Assembly: GCA_003165195.1 (NCBI GenBank)
Contig: PLSP01000086.1
Span: forward strand, 1-47,337
Source of the DNA: Candidatus Bathyarchaeota archaeon
GTDB lineage: Archaea; Thermoproteota; Bathyarchaeia; Bathyarchaeales; Bathycorpusculaceae
Length of the DNA stretch: 47,337 bases
Reading direction: 5' to 3'
Part shown: positions 33,058 to 41,520 of the stretch, piece after piece
Numbering within the stretch: the first letter of the stretch is position 1
Layout of the letters: each line of letters begins with the position of its first letter
Program-made: the position numbers and the translations under genes
The notes under the pieces: generated by a model
Told to the model about the DNA's origin: nothing
Seen by the model: the letters and a program-made list of their open reading frames with translations, nothing else
Database searches by the model: none

Positions 33058-34152
33058 ATGGCTAAGAAACTTGATGTATTATTTGCTCACAATGAGGAGA
33101 AAGCGAAAGCTTTCCTCGGGCGTATTGAAGGCAAAAAACCCCTTTTCATCTGCACCATAGCCACCACAGAAACCGGGAAAATTCCTGGTTTGTCAGCGGC
33201 TGGTGCAAACCCAGATTTCACCGATTTCACACCGCCAGCAGATGCGGAGCTTTTGCTTTTAGGCAAATGTAAATCAATTCAAGGCGTTCCAATCACGCCC
33301 GACGGCATTCCGACACCTGGCTTGATAACAATGTCTGCTCTGCATCTTGCCGACATTCCTGTACTGGTTGTCAACGGCGGAGTGAAGGTTAAGCCTCAGA
33401 TTCCTTACGTTGACTTAGGCGGCAATTCGGGACGCGATATTCGAACGGGCGATTCGGTTGATAATGTGGAAGAAGTTGTTGAACGCGCCAAAGTTTTGGG
33501 TCAGCAACTTGCAAAAGCCGCAGACTATTTGGTTATTGGCGAGAGTATTCCAGGCGGCACCACAACTGCTCTTGGAGTATTGTCAGCGCTTGGCGTGGAG
33601 GCAGAAGGAAAAGTCAGCAGCACATTGCCACTAAATCCGCACAGCTTAAAAAGCGAGGTAGTTCGGGCTGGTTTAAAGGCGGCAGGTGAAAAATTCGGCA
33701 GCCTAAAAAACAACCCGATAAAAGCCATTTCTTGTGTGGGTGACCCCATGATGCCTGCATTGGCTGGACTGGTTATTGGAGCTGTTCGGCAGTCGCCTGT
33801 TTTATTAGCTGGCGGAACCCAAATGACCGCTGTCTTAGCAGTAATTAGTGCATTAGACCCCATAGCACTTTGCAATGTTGCTGTTGGCACGACACGATGG
33901 GTAACAAAAGACAAATCATCGGACATAACAGGTATAGTCCGCCAATTCTGCGACGTACCCGTCTTGGCAGCCGACTTAGATTTCGAGCCCTCAACGTATC
34001 CAGGTCTTAGAATTTATGAGACAGGTTTGGTCAAAGAGGGAGTCGGCGCAGGAGGCGCTTCAATCGCAGCTATGGCAAAGAGCGGCGTCACAAAAGACCA
34101 GTTGCTTAAAGAGATAGAGCGCAATTATGCCTCATTGATGAGCTTGAAGTAG
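33058..34152 (+). CDS. cobT: archaeal CobT, nicotinate-nucleotide:lower-base phosphoribosyltransferase
   Basis: 364 aa of the archaeal CobT type (TIGR00303-like). It activates the lower base (dimethylbenzimidazole or another) to its alpha-ribotide for B12 nucleotide-loop assembly. Visible features: FICTIATTETGKIPGLSAAG near the N-terminus, LLGKCKSIQGVPITPDGIPT, GNSGRDIRTG, VIGESIPGGTTTALGVLSAL, SCVGDPMMPALAGLVIGA, LLAGGTQMTAVLAVI and VKEGVGAGGASIAA. Length fits the family. The start ATG overlaps the GTAAC after the DUF71 stop, and cobS begins one base after its stop, so the operon is tightly coupled. Confidence 0.9.
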   Translation: MAKKLDVLFAHNEEKAKAFLGRIEGKKPLFICTIATTETGKIPGLSAAGANPDFTDFTPPADAELLLLGKCKSIQGVPITPDGIPTPGLITMSALHLADIPVLVVNGGVKVKPQIPYVDLGGNSGRDIRTGDSVDNVEEVVERAKVLGQQLAKAADYLVIGESIPGGTTTALGVLSALGVEAEGKVSSTLPLNPHSLKSEVVRAGLKAAGEKFGSLKNNPIKAISCVGDPMMPALAGLVIGAVRQSPVLLAGGTQMTAVLAVISALDPIALCNVAVGTTRWVTKDKSSDITGIVRQFCDVPVLAADLDFEPSTYPGLRIYETGLVKEGVGAGGASIAAMAKSGVTKDQLLKEIERNYASLMSLK

Positions 34153-34153
34153 G

Positions 34154-34936
34154 ATGGCTATTAGACAGCTAAAGAACCTCATTTCCTTCCTCACCATATT
34201 CCCCGTCGCCATGACCCAGGACATGCTCACAGACTGCGCCAAGACCATGTGGGCTTTTCCAGTAATCGGAGCCTTAATCGGGTTTCTTGCAGGCGCTTTT
34301 GGGTGGGCAGCTAGCCTGGCTTTGCCAGGCATCGTTGTCGGCGGCTTAGTTTTAGCATTACTGCTTCTCTTAACAGGGCTACATCACACGGATGGACTTC
34401 TGGATTTCGGCGACGGCGTTATGGTTCACGGCACACCTGAGCACAAGATTGAGGTTATGCATGATCAGCTAACCGGTGCAGGAGGCTTAACATTGGGCAT
34501 CATGACTATTTTGATAACTGCCCTTGCGTTTGGACAACTGCATACAAGTGTAGCCTTTGGCAGTGTACGCATTCCACTGATTTTTGTCGGAGTCGTCGTG
34601 GTTGAGTTGTCTGCGAAGGTGTCTATGGTGGTTATGGCTTGGGCGGGAAAATCCGTTCATCAGGGCATGAATAGCCCGTTTTTGCAAGCCATGGGCGGCA
34701 GTGAAGGCAATCTACGTTTGCTCATTGCACTTATAATTTCCGTGACTGTTGCTGCTCTCCTTCTACGTTGGGCAGGAGTTTTCGTTGTCTTAGCCGCGTT
34801 TATATGTAGCCTCATCATGGTTGCCATCGCGCATCGGAATTTCGGCGGCGTAACAGGCGACGTTTTTGGAGCAACAAACGAAATAACTCGTATGGTGTGC
34901 GTTGTTGTGTTGTTGGCGGTGGCTGCATGGGTGTAA
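34154..34936 (+). CDS. cobS: adenosylcobinamide-GDP ribazoletransferase CobS (copy 2, canonical)
   Basis: 260 aa polytopic membrane enzyme that joins adenosylcobinamide-GDP and alpha-ribazole (phosphate) to make adenosylcobalamin (phosphate). Canonical motifs: FLTIFPVA, MWAFPVIGALIG, TGLHHTDGLLDFGDGVMVHG, KIEVMHDQLTGAGG and FGGVTGDVFGATNEITR. All three Asp of the DG-x-x-D-x-x-D pattern are present, unlike the copy at 21207. It lies between cobT and cobY, the expected context. The stop overlaps the cobY start by ten bases. Confidence 0.92.
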   Translation: MAIRQLKNLISFLTIFPVAMTQDMLTDCAKTMWAFPVIGALIGFLAGAFGWAASLALPGIVVGGLVLALLLLLTGLHHTDGLLDFGDGVMVHGTPEHKIEVMHDQLTGAGGLTLGIMTILITALAFGQLHTSVAFGSVRIPLIFVGVVVVELSAKVSMVVMAWAGKSVHQGMNSPFLQAMGGSEGNLRLLIALIISVTVAALLLRWAGVFVVLAAFICSLIMVAIAHRNFGGVTGDVFGATNEITRMVCVVVLLAVAAWV

Positions 34937-35544
34937 CAGCTCTTGTAATGGCTGGCGGCAAAGGCACCCGCATGAAAATCGCCCAGGAAAAGCCGCTCAT
35001 ACCTGTCTGCGGCAAACCAGTTATCGAATATGTGCTCGGTGCACTGCAGAAGGCCAAAAAAATCGACACCGTTTTCGTTGCAGTGTCGGCGACTACTCCT
35101 AAAACCGCCAAACTAATGACAAAATTCCCCGTTAAAGTCCTTGAAACCCCTGGCAAAGACTATGTTTCCGACATGGGATACGCCAGCCAGAGCCTTAAGT
35201 TGGGGGTTTTCTTAGCTATCGCAGCTGACCTGCCGCTCCTCACAGGCGAGGCATTGGACGCCATTGTTGAGCGTTATGAACGCTGTGGCAAACCCGCGTT
35301 GACTGTTGCGGTTCCGCTTGAAACCAAACGTCGCCTCGGCATGAGTGTGGAGTATTCGTTCAAAATGGACGACCAAGATGTGGTTCCCGTCGGTATCAAT
35401 GTTATCGACGGGCATAAAAGGTATGGAGACGAATGGCTCGACCAAGACATCTACCTCTTTGATTTGCCTGAGTTGGCGGTGAACATTAACACCATAGAGG
35501 AACTGCATCTAGCCGAACGATTATTGGCAAAAAAACTAATGTAA
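34927..35544 (+). CDS. cobY: adenosylcobinamide-phosphate guanylyltransferase CobY (copy 2)
   Basis: 205 aa from the ATG at 34927, which gives the family's usual N-terminus (GVTALVMAGGKGTRM); an upstream frame start at 34897 lies inside cobS. EKPLIPVCGKPVIEYVL, LAIAADLPLLTG (metal-binding Asp) and NINTIEELHLAERLL are typical of archaeal CobY. It uses GTP to make adenosylcobinamide-GDP, the CobS substrate. Last gene of the DUF71-cobT-cobS-cobY operon. It converges on the TIM-barrel gene eight bases away. Confidence 0.87.
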   Translation: MGVTALVMAGGKGTRMKIAQEKPLIPVCGKPVIEYVLGALQKAKKIDTVFVAVSATTPKTAKLMTKFPVKVLETPGKDYVSDMGYASQSLKLGVFLAIAADLPLLTGEALDAIVERYERCGKPALTVAVPLETKRRLGMSVEYSFKMDDQDVVPVGINVIDGHKRYGDEWLDQDIYLFDLPELAVNINTIEELHLAERLLAKKLM

Positions 35545-35551
35545 CTGCGTT

Positions 35552-36430
35552 TTATTGGATAGTTTGCTTTCTGCTTTCTAAAACTTGTGCGAGTGTTTCC
35601 TTCATTTTTCTTGCATCGACATCTAGAACGGGCGATTCGCATATCATGGTTGGATGCATTTGGAAGTCAGCGATGACCTCGGCTAGCAGTTTGAAGTCTG
35701 GGCCGTAGCGTTTCTCGTCAAGCGCATGATGTTCCTTTTCGCCTTGACTGTTGAATTCAATTGCGGAGAAATGGCAATGCATGCTCCTGAGGGCGTCTGT
35801 GCCAAGTTCTTCCTCAACTTTTTCGACGACAACTCGGAAGTCTTCCACTTTTTTGAACCTGCCGAGCTCTCGAGAATGCAGGTGCCCCCAATCCAAAACA
35901 AGCTGTGTGGCTTCGACTTGCTGGTTAATTGTAATGATTTCTTCGAGGCTCCCGACCTGAAATTTTCTGCCCATGCTCTCAGGACCCAACTTAACTTTTA
36001 AGTTGAGGCTCCGCATCTCCGCGCTTACTTCTTTGAGAGCTTCTACGCAGGTTTTAAACGCGTAGTCTTTTTCGAAGCGTCCATAAAAGCCTGTGTGAAA
36101 AACTAACACGTAGGCTCCCATCCAGTCTGCTGCGGTTGCTGCTGCGATTAAGCGGCGTTTGCTTGCTTCTACAACTTCTTTCTTGCCTGCCAAGTTAACG
36201 TAGTATGATCCATGCATGCTGAGGCGGACATCGTTTTTTCTTGCTTCCTCGCCAAGTAGGTTTGCGTTTTCCTGTTTTATCTGCGGTTTTTGGCCCCATT
36301 GAACTGCCCCGTACTCGAAAGCGTCCAAGTCTTCTGCTCGCAGGAGCTTTGGCACGTCAGATGTTGATGCTCCCATGAGCTTAAACATTGGTGGAACACC
36401 TGCGGGACCAAAACGGGTATGCTCAGCCAT
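35552..36430 (-). CDS. TIM-barrel protein of the AP endonuclease/endonuclease IV-like family
   Basis: 292 aa with the metal-binding pattern of the AP-endonuclease-2/xylose-isomerase-like barrel: LSMHGSYYVNLA, YVLVFHTGFYGRF, LGPESMGR, LVLDWGHLHSR, MHCHFSAIEF and MICESPVLD, which supply His, Glu and Asp ligands for a di- or trinuclear Zn site. Endonuclease IV repairs abasic sites; many archaeal relatives have no proven function and could be sugar isomerases. A GTTATAG element about 25 bases before the ATG on the minus strand suggests a leaderless message. Confidence 0.82.
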   Translation of the reverse strand: MAEHTRFGPAGVPPMFKLMGASTSDVPKLLRAEDLDAFEYGAVQWGQKPQIKQENANLLGEEARKNDVRLSMHGSYYVNLAGKKEVVEASKRRLIAAATAADWMGAYVLVFHTGFYGRFEKDYAFKTCVEALKEVSAEMRSLNLKVKLGPESMGRKFQVGSLEEIITINQQVEATQLVLDWGHLHSRELGRFKKVEDFRVVVEKVEEELGTDALRSMHCHFSAIEFNSQGEKEHHALDEKRYGPDFKLLAEVIADFQMHPTMICESPVLDVDARKMKETLAQVLESRKQTIQ

Positions 36431-36665
36431 TCTTAATCAGCTACAAATGCCTATAACTTGTCAATATGCTTTCCCCTAAAAACAAGGCTTCCTTAGAAAA
36501 TTTTCAGTTGGTAGATGACATCTCCGCTTATTTACGCTAATGTATGTGACATCGCTTAACATGAAAAATGTCTAATATGTAAATGGGTGCTTAATATCCA
36601 CTTTAAAACATTTTTCTGTAACCTTAACAGCTAAAATGTTCACAGGGTGTGAGAGGCAATTCAGT

Positions 36666-37448
36666 TTACAGTAGGCTAGTTATAGTTGGGATATGGATGT
36701 AGAAGTGAGCATAAACGGCGACTATTAAGATTCCGATAGTTATCGCTATCAAAGTGTAGTCTCCAAGGTGGAGTTTTAGGGCGTAGAGGTTGGTGCGTTT
36801 TTTGGTGGCTCCCCACGCTCGGCTCTCCATAGCCTCTGCCAACTCGAGGCTTCTTCGAATGGCGCTAACGATTAGTGGTATTAACACGGGTACATAGTTG
36901 TGGATGCGTTTTAGTAAGCCGCCTTTCTCCAGCTCTAAGCCTCGGGCTTTCTGTGCGTCCATGATTGTCTGTGCTTCCTCCGCCAAGACGGGGACAAACC
37001 GCACGGCTGTTGTGAAGGCGAACGCGAACTCGTAGGGTACTCGGGACTCTTCAAGCGCCAAGCCAAGATGGTCAGGTGAGGTAGTGAGGAAAAAGACGCT
37101 GAAGGATTCGACAAGCACCACGAATCGCAGTGTCATCGCCGCTGAGCCTTCTATGCCAAGCGATGTGAACTTGTAGCCTGAGGTGAAGTAGGTTGACCCA
37201 ACGTTAAAGATGAAGATGATTGCCGCTAATACGGTTGCTCCACGTAGACTGCGCAGCCACTGCCGCTGAACGCGAGCCAGCAAAACGAATGGAACCTGAA
37301 GGGCAAATAGCATCAGTAGAGGAATGATTTGGCTAAAAATGATGGCGACGACAAAGATGGCGATTACGTAGGCGAATTTGATTCTTGGGTCTAGGTTGTG
37401 GATTGGAGAAGTGACTTTGCGGAATCTTAAGCCGTCAAAAACGCTCAT
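36666..37448 (-). CDS. ecfT: ECF transporter transmembrane subunit EcfT (CbiQ family)
   Basis: 260 aa membrane protein with about five helices. The cytosolic coupling helices carry AQKARGLELEKG and EAMESRAWGA, the two Ala-Arg-Gly-type signatures of EcfT; the second is altered to SRAW, which is common. It joins two EcfA ATPases to a substrate-binding S component. Four-base overlap with the ATPase gene upstream. No S component (such as CbiM, BioY or ThiT) is seen in the window, so the cargo is unknown; cobalt or a B12 precursor would fit the surroundings. Confidence 0.88.
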   Translation of the reverse strand: MSVFDGLRFRKVTSPIHNLDPRIKFAYVIAIFVVAIIFSQIIPLLMLFALQVPFVLLARVQRQWLRSLRGATVLAAIIFIFNVGSTYFTSGYKFTSLGIEGSAAMTLRFVVLVESFSVFFLTTSPDHLGLALEESRVPYEFAFAFTTAVRFVPVLAEEAQTIMDAQKARGLELEKGGLLKRIHNYVPVLIPLIVSAIRRSLELAEAMESRAWGATKKRTNLYALKLHLGDYTLIAITIGILIVAVYAHFYIHIPTITSLL

Positions 37449-38266
37449 CTGCTGCGTCGGCTCTCCTTAAGGATTAAATCTCTTGCCTCGTAAATGTCAA
37501 TGACGTTTTTTGGCAGCCCCAACGGAGCCAGCTTGGTAAAGATTTGCGCGATCTGAGGCAAAACAATCGATGACTCCGCAAGCGCCTGAGGGTTGGTAAG
37601 GATTTCTTTCCCTTCGCCTTCCCCGATGATTTTACCTTCCCTCATTAATACCACGCGAGGGTTGCATTCAGCCACAAACTCCACATCGTGGGTCACTATG
37701 ACAACGGTTTTTTTCTGAGTCTGGATCTGCAAAATGAATTGCCGTAACTTCTCCTTTTGCTCATGATCTTGCCCGATGGTTGGTTCATCCAAAATCAGCA
37801 TTTTAGGATCCCATGCCAGCACTGAAGCCAACGCTACCCGTTTACGTTCCCCGCCGCTAAGCAGAAACGGTGAAGTTTTGCGGTACTGCGTCAGCGAAAG
37901 TAGATTCAGCGCCCAAGTCACTCGGTCCTCTACAACACTTGGCTCGAACCCGAAGTTCTTGAGAGCAAAGGCGATTTCTTCTTCGACGGTTTCGCTGAAC
38001 AGTTGGTTGTCGGGATTTTGGAATACGAAGCCGACGTTTCTGGAGAGGGCTGCCACGCTGGTTTTAGTTGTTTCTACGCCATCGACGAGGATTTTTCCCG
38101 AAGTGGGTTTGAGTAGCCCGTTGAAGTGTTTGACAAAGGTTGATTTTCCTGCGCCGTTCTGTCCCATTACTGCTATGAATTCGCCGTCATGAATAGTTAA
38201 TGATACTCCTTTGAGGGCTTCAATGCGGCTGGGGTATGAGAAGTGAACATCAATGGCTTCAATCAT
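37445..38266 (-). CDS. ECF transporter ATPase EcfA
   Basis: 273 aa ABC ATPase. Walker A GQNGAGKST at 35-43, Q-loop VFQNPDNQLF, ABC signature LSGGERKRVALASVLA, Walker B MLILDEPTIGQD, and VIVTHDVEFVAE with the H-loop. VFQNPDNQLF is typical of EcfA/CbiO. The C-terminal extension (about 60 residues) fits ECF ATPases. It is translationally coupled to both neighbours by four-base overlaps. Confidence 0.92.
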   Translation of the reverse strand: MIEAIDVHFSYPSRIEALKGVSLTIHDGEFIAVMGQNGAGKSTFVKHFNGLLKPTSGKILVDGVETTKTSVAALSRNVGFVFQNPDNQLFSETVEEEIAFALKNFGFEPSVVEDRVTWALNLLSLTQYRKTSPFLLSGGERKRVALASVLAWDPKMLILDEPTIGQDHEQKEKLRQFILQIQTQKKTVVIVTHDVEFVAECNPRVVLMREGKIIGEGEGKEILTNPQALAESSIVLPQIAQIFTKLAPLGLPKNVIDIYEARDLILKESRRSR

Positions 38267-39111
38267 TGGCGTACTGTCTCCAAGATTTGGTTAGCCAACT
38301 CCTCAGACGATAGTGGCGTTGTGTCAGACAGGTTTAAGCCCTCTTTTTTAAGCATCTTGTAGAGCAATGTGGCTTTGGGGATGCCGACGCCGATTAGGCG
38401 GGTTTCCTCGCTGCCTAAAATTTCCCGGGGGTTGCCTTCAAAGCGGACCTTGCCCTCATCCATAACGACAAGGTGATCTGTATACTTCGCAGTCAAATCC
38501 AACCGATGCTCAACTAAAATAACTGTTATTCCCTGTTTCTTGTTTAAATCGTAAATTACTTCAAAAATTTTTTCGGCGCTCAACGGGTCAAGAAAAGATG
38601 TCGGTTCGTCAAGAACAATTATTTCTGGTTCCATAGCCAGCACTGAGGCGATTGCAACCCGCTGCTGTTGTCCGCCGCTGATTTCATGGGGTGAACGTTC
38701 GCGAAGATCATAGATGCCAGTCAAATTCAGTGCCCAATCAACCTTTTCCCGCATGATCTCACGTGGGACGCCGACATTTTCTAAGCCGAAAGCCACGTCT
38801 TTTTCAATAGAGAGGGCAAAAAGCTGGTTTTCAGGGTTCTGAAACACCAAGCCCACGTGCTTTGCCATTTCGTAAGTGTGAACTTTAAGGGTGTCTATCC
38901 CTGCAACGGTGATTTCGCCTTTTATTTCACCTTGGTAGAAATGCGGTACCAGGCCGTTGAAAGTGCGGCACAGCGTTGTTTTTCCGCATCCGCTTGGACC
39001 GGTGATGAGGACAAACTCGCCCTTTTCAATTTTAAGCGAGATATCTACAATAGAGGGCTTAGATGCACCTGGATAAGTATACGTCAAATTCTTTGTTTCA
39101 ATTATAGCCAA
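38263..39111 (-). CDS. ECF transporter ATPase EcfA (second ATPase)
   Basis: 282 aa ABC ATPase, first gene of the EcfA-EcfA-EcfT operon. Walker A GPSGCGKTT at 38-46, VFQNPENQLFALSIEKDVAF, signature ISGGQQQRVAIASVLA, Walker B EIIVLDEPTSFLDP and ILVEHRLD. The start is a TTG at 39111 giving AIIETKNLTYTYP, the usual first strand. Two different ATPases with one EcfT is the standard heterodimeric ECF module. Confidence 0.92.
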   Translation of the reverse strand: MAIIETKNLTYTYPGASKPSIVDISLKIEKGEFVLITGPSGCGKTTLCRTFNGLVPHFYQGEIKGEITVAGIDTLKVHTYEMAKHVGLVFQNPENQLFALSIEKDVAFGLENVGVPREIMREKVDWALNLTGIYDLRERSPHEISGGQQQRVAIASVLAMEPEIIVLDEPTSFLDPLSAEKIFEVIYDLNKKQGITVILVEHRLDLTAKYTDHLVVMDEGKVRFEGNPREILGSEETRLIGVGIPKATLLYKMLKKEGLNLSDTTPLSSEELANQILETVRQ

Positions 39112-39289
39112 CTTTCTGTGCCTGCAACCTTAAGCGTGAGGGTTTGCTCATTTAAGCGTAGCTACCCAAATTTGGCTATTTTTCCCTTTCTATGTTCTGG
39201 TGCATTGGGAGGGGTCACGTCGTGAGTAGGTGCTTGACGAGTCATGACCCGATAAGTTTACAGAATATTGGGTTTTTATTGGATTATTA

Positions 39290-39543
39290 ATGCTTGTCAT
39301 TGGTGCAATTTTTACATTTGTTAGTTATCCATATGCCTCTGTTGGGTCAATTTACTAAGCAATTTGGGGCATTTCGGTTAGTTCTTATGGTAATTGGTGT
39401 ATGTGTAGCCCTTATAACAAGCCCTTTCTAGCAAGCAGTTTGGCTTAACCGAAAATGATAAACCATATTGGAATTTAAAAGTGGAAAAAGGCGAGCTTGT
39501 TATTCAGGTTAAGCCATTAAAAGGAAGTTCGGTAAGAATTTAG
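39290..39543 (+). pseudogene. decayed membrane-protein gene (three consecutive frames)
   Basis: Protein-like stretches follow each other in three frames: MLVIGAIFTFVSYPYASVGS from 39290, then LLGQFTKQFG and AFRLVLMVIGVCVALITSPF up to a stop at 39429-39431, then QFGLTENDKPYWNL and KVEKGELVIQVKPLKG ending at a stop at 39541-39543. Hydrophobic segments followed by a soluble tail look like the remains of one small membrane protein broken by frameshifts. Neither a start site nor a known family is recognised. Chance remains possible. Confidence 0.3.
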
Positions 39544-39544
39544 C

Positions 39545-39694
39545 TTAGGTTACCATTGAAGGGATAATCGGTAATTCAACGGCTTTTAAACACCTACAGT
39601 TTCGACAAATTACCAGCCCATTTTCAAAGATCCGTTCTTTTCGACTTTGGCATTTGACGCAAAGTTCCCCGTCATCTTTGTCAGCAAATTTCAT
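39545..39694 (-). CDS. small zinc-ribbon-like protein
   Basis: 49 aa from ATG 39694. Two Cys pairs, CVKC and CRNC, 15 residues apart, form a plausible zinc ribbon (GELCVKCQSRKERIFENGLV, then ICRNC). AAGGATAG lies about ten bases upstream of the ATG. Small archaeal zinc ribbons of this sort are common, but the gene stands in a region with other signs of decay, so it could be a fragment. Confidence 0.4.
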   Translation of the reverse strand: MKFADKDDGELCVKCQSRKERIFENGLVICRNCRCLKAVELPIIPSMVT

Positions 39695-39739
39695 AACCGT
39701 GAAATCTATCCTTTTTAACTTAAAGGCTTTTTGTATCAA

Positions 39740-40208
39740 TAATCTTTACCTCTAATTCTTTCAGGTGACGTTTTTTCACATGGATAAAGAGCGTTAGCAG
39801 CGGTTCCACTCAAGCTCAACTTTTAGGAAAAATAGGTTTAACCCTACCCTCGCTCGGTGCAATCTCAGGTGTTTCTTCTTTCTTCTCTTCTTGCACTTCT
39901 TATGACCCGAGGCGCACCAGTGACAAGAAAAATCACCCGATACAAACCAGTCAAATGCATAACCCTGCGATGCACCAGAACCCTTTTTTAGGCAAGAGGC
40001 AACCAAAAAAGAATGCCTGAGAACCACGTTGTAGCAAGCATCCCAACACTTTCAAAAGTTGCCTTAGTCCTTGCTTAGTAGGAATAGAAAGAACAGGAAG
40101 ATATCACAAAATGGACGAAAGGCTAAGACCTTATTCCCAATAACACATGGGAGCCGTTTTCGTTTAAATTGACTCGTTGCTTTCCAAAAACTTTTGGCAG
40201 CGTTTGTG
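39740..40208. other. intergenic region, nothing firmly identified
   Basis: About 470 bases between the small zinc-ribbon frame and the DHH gene, with no convincing gene on either strand. A minus-strand 77-codon frame at 39794-40027 encodes a very basic, Cys-containing peptide (CHWC, then a Lys/Arg-rich stretch), but lacks a ribosome site and was not accepted. No tRNA cloverleaf was found. Together with 39112-39289, which holds an imperfect hairpin (GGGTCA 39212-39217 pairing with TGACCC 39245-39250), this is the least gene-dense part of the window. Confidence 0.35.
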
Positions 40209-41225
40209 TTATAGTTGTTCCTTTTTTGTTTCAGAGTTTGCTATTTTGGTTTTTAGTAGTTTGAGGCATTGTTTTAATGTTGGTTGTATTTCGCCTGTGC
40301 CGCTCACTCCTGATGCCATGGCATGTCCTCCGCCGACGCCGCCTAGAAACTCACCCAAAGGCGCCGCAATGTCTGTTCCCAGATTTATGTGTGCTTCTTC
40401 AACGAATTGACGTGTGCACCGGAGACTAACTTCGACTCTGCCGTTTTTCTCGCCCGCAACAGCCGACACATGTGCTCCTAAATCGACAAGAGATTTAGCT
40501 GCTGAGGCTTGGTATGCACTTACATGGCTAAGCGCAACTATCCAGCCGTCAACTCGAATGATCCTCGCTCGTTTGCACGCCTTAAGCTTGGCCAGCCGCT
40601 CGGAGGTATCAATGGGCAGAGCGAACTCCGCAAGGGTTTCTTGTACATCTATGCCCGCATCAACAAGTTTAGCGATAGTTTGCAGGGTTGACGCGTTTGC
40701 CAATGCAAAATGGCGGGTGTCAAATGCTGTGCCCACAAAGAGAGCTTTTGCCTCGTTATAGTCGGGTTTAACTTTTGCTTGTCGATACAGCCTATAGATT
40801 AGCTCGCAGTTTGCCGCTGCTTTTTGGTCTATGATGCAGACATTGCACATTTTGGTTGTTTCAGGACTTGGCGAATGGTGGTCCACAATGATTTTGGCTG
40901 CACCTGACTTTCTTATGATGCCTGAGACTTCATCTAGTTGCTCGATGTTATTCAGGTCTAAAAGCACAATGACATCGGCTGATTCAATGTTAGGTTTAAG
41001 GTTGACTGTGATGGGCATGTGTTCAAGTAGCACTTTAGACGGTTTGTTGATGCCCTGTGGACAACCAACTTCAAAGACAACATTAGGCATGAACCGCTTA
41101 AGTAATCCCTGAAGAGCGTAGGCCGAGCATATCGCATCAGCGTCAGCGCTTCGATGACAAAGCAAAAGCACAAAACTAGCATCAGTGTCTTTCAAAATTT
41201 TGGTGATTTTTTGGAAATCATTCAT
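40209..41225 (-). CDS. DHH/DHHA1-family phosphoesterase
   Basis: 338 aa. DHH domain: LCHRSADADAICSAYAL at about 22-38 (motif I), VLLDLNN around 87-93, the DHH signature IIVDHHSPS at 112-120 and AALFVGTAFDTRHF-like motif IV. The C-terminal DHHA1 domain ends with GGVGGGHAMASGVSG. Family members cleave short oligonucleotides, cyclic dinucleotides or pAp, or act in RecJ-like roles. Archaea often place such a gene next to DUF3194 and prefoldin beta, as here, implying a role in the RNA/translation neighbourhood. Four-base overlap with the DUF3194 gene. Confidence 0.88.
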   Translation of the reverse strand: MNDFQKITKILKDTDASFVLLLCHRSADADAICSAYALQGLLKRFMPNVVFEVGCPQGINKPSKVLLEHMPITVNLKPNIESADVIVLLDLNNIEQLDEVSGIIRKSGAAKIIVDHHSPSPETTKMCNVCIIDQKAAANCELIYRLYRQAKVKPDYNEAKALFVGTAFDTRHFALANASTLQTIAKLVDAGIDVQETLAEFALPIDTSERLAKLKACKRARIIRVDGWIVALSHVSAYQASAAKSLVDLGAHVSAVAGEKNGRVEVSLRCTRQFVEEAHINLGTDIAAPLGEFLGGVGGGHAMASGVSGTGEIQPTLKQCLKLLKTKIANSETKKEQL

Positions 41226-41509
41226 TTTAGGGTTCTCAAGTATTTTTCAACGGCTTTGTGCGCTTCCCCTGTAGCTTCCTTCACCAACGCATCTACATCT
41301 ATGCCTTTGGCTTCTTCCTTTAGGGCGAGATCTGCTTCTACTGTGACTTTTAGTGGTTCTTGCCCTTCAGCTTCAACACTGACGTCTAACCGATCAACCA
41401 TTTTAGAAGAAACTTTAGATAGGATATGTTTTCTAGCAGCGTTCTCGGCGGTTGAACATAAAGTTTCGGTTTGCTCAGTGGATAACTCTGGTATTCCAGC
41501 TTCACCCAC
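41222..41509 (-). CDS. DUF3194 family protein
   Basis: 95 aa. Acidic alpha/beta protein (STEQTETLCSTAENAARKHI, LDVSVEAEGQEPLKVTVEAD, AHKAVEKYLRTLK). It matches the small archaeal family DUF3194, which is commonly found just after the prefoldin beta gene. Starts with GTG. Lies 11 bases after prefoldin beta and overlaps the DHH gene by four bases. Its function has not been shown. Confidence 0.72.
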   Translation of the reverse strand: MGEAGIPELSTEQTETLCSTAENAARKHILSKVSSKMVDRLDVSVEAEGQEPLKVTVEADLALKEEAKGIDVDALVKEATGEAHKAVEKYLRTLK

Positions 41510-41520
41510 GCTGCGTTCAC

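Noticed and set aside
39794-40027. 77-codon very basic minus-strand frame with CHWC
   Set aside because: The Lys/Arg run comes from purine-rich DNA, and there is no start signal or neighbour support.
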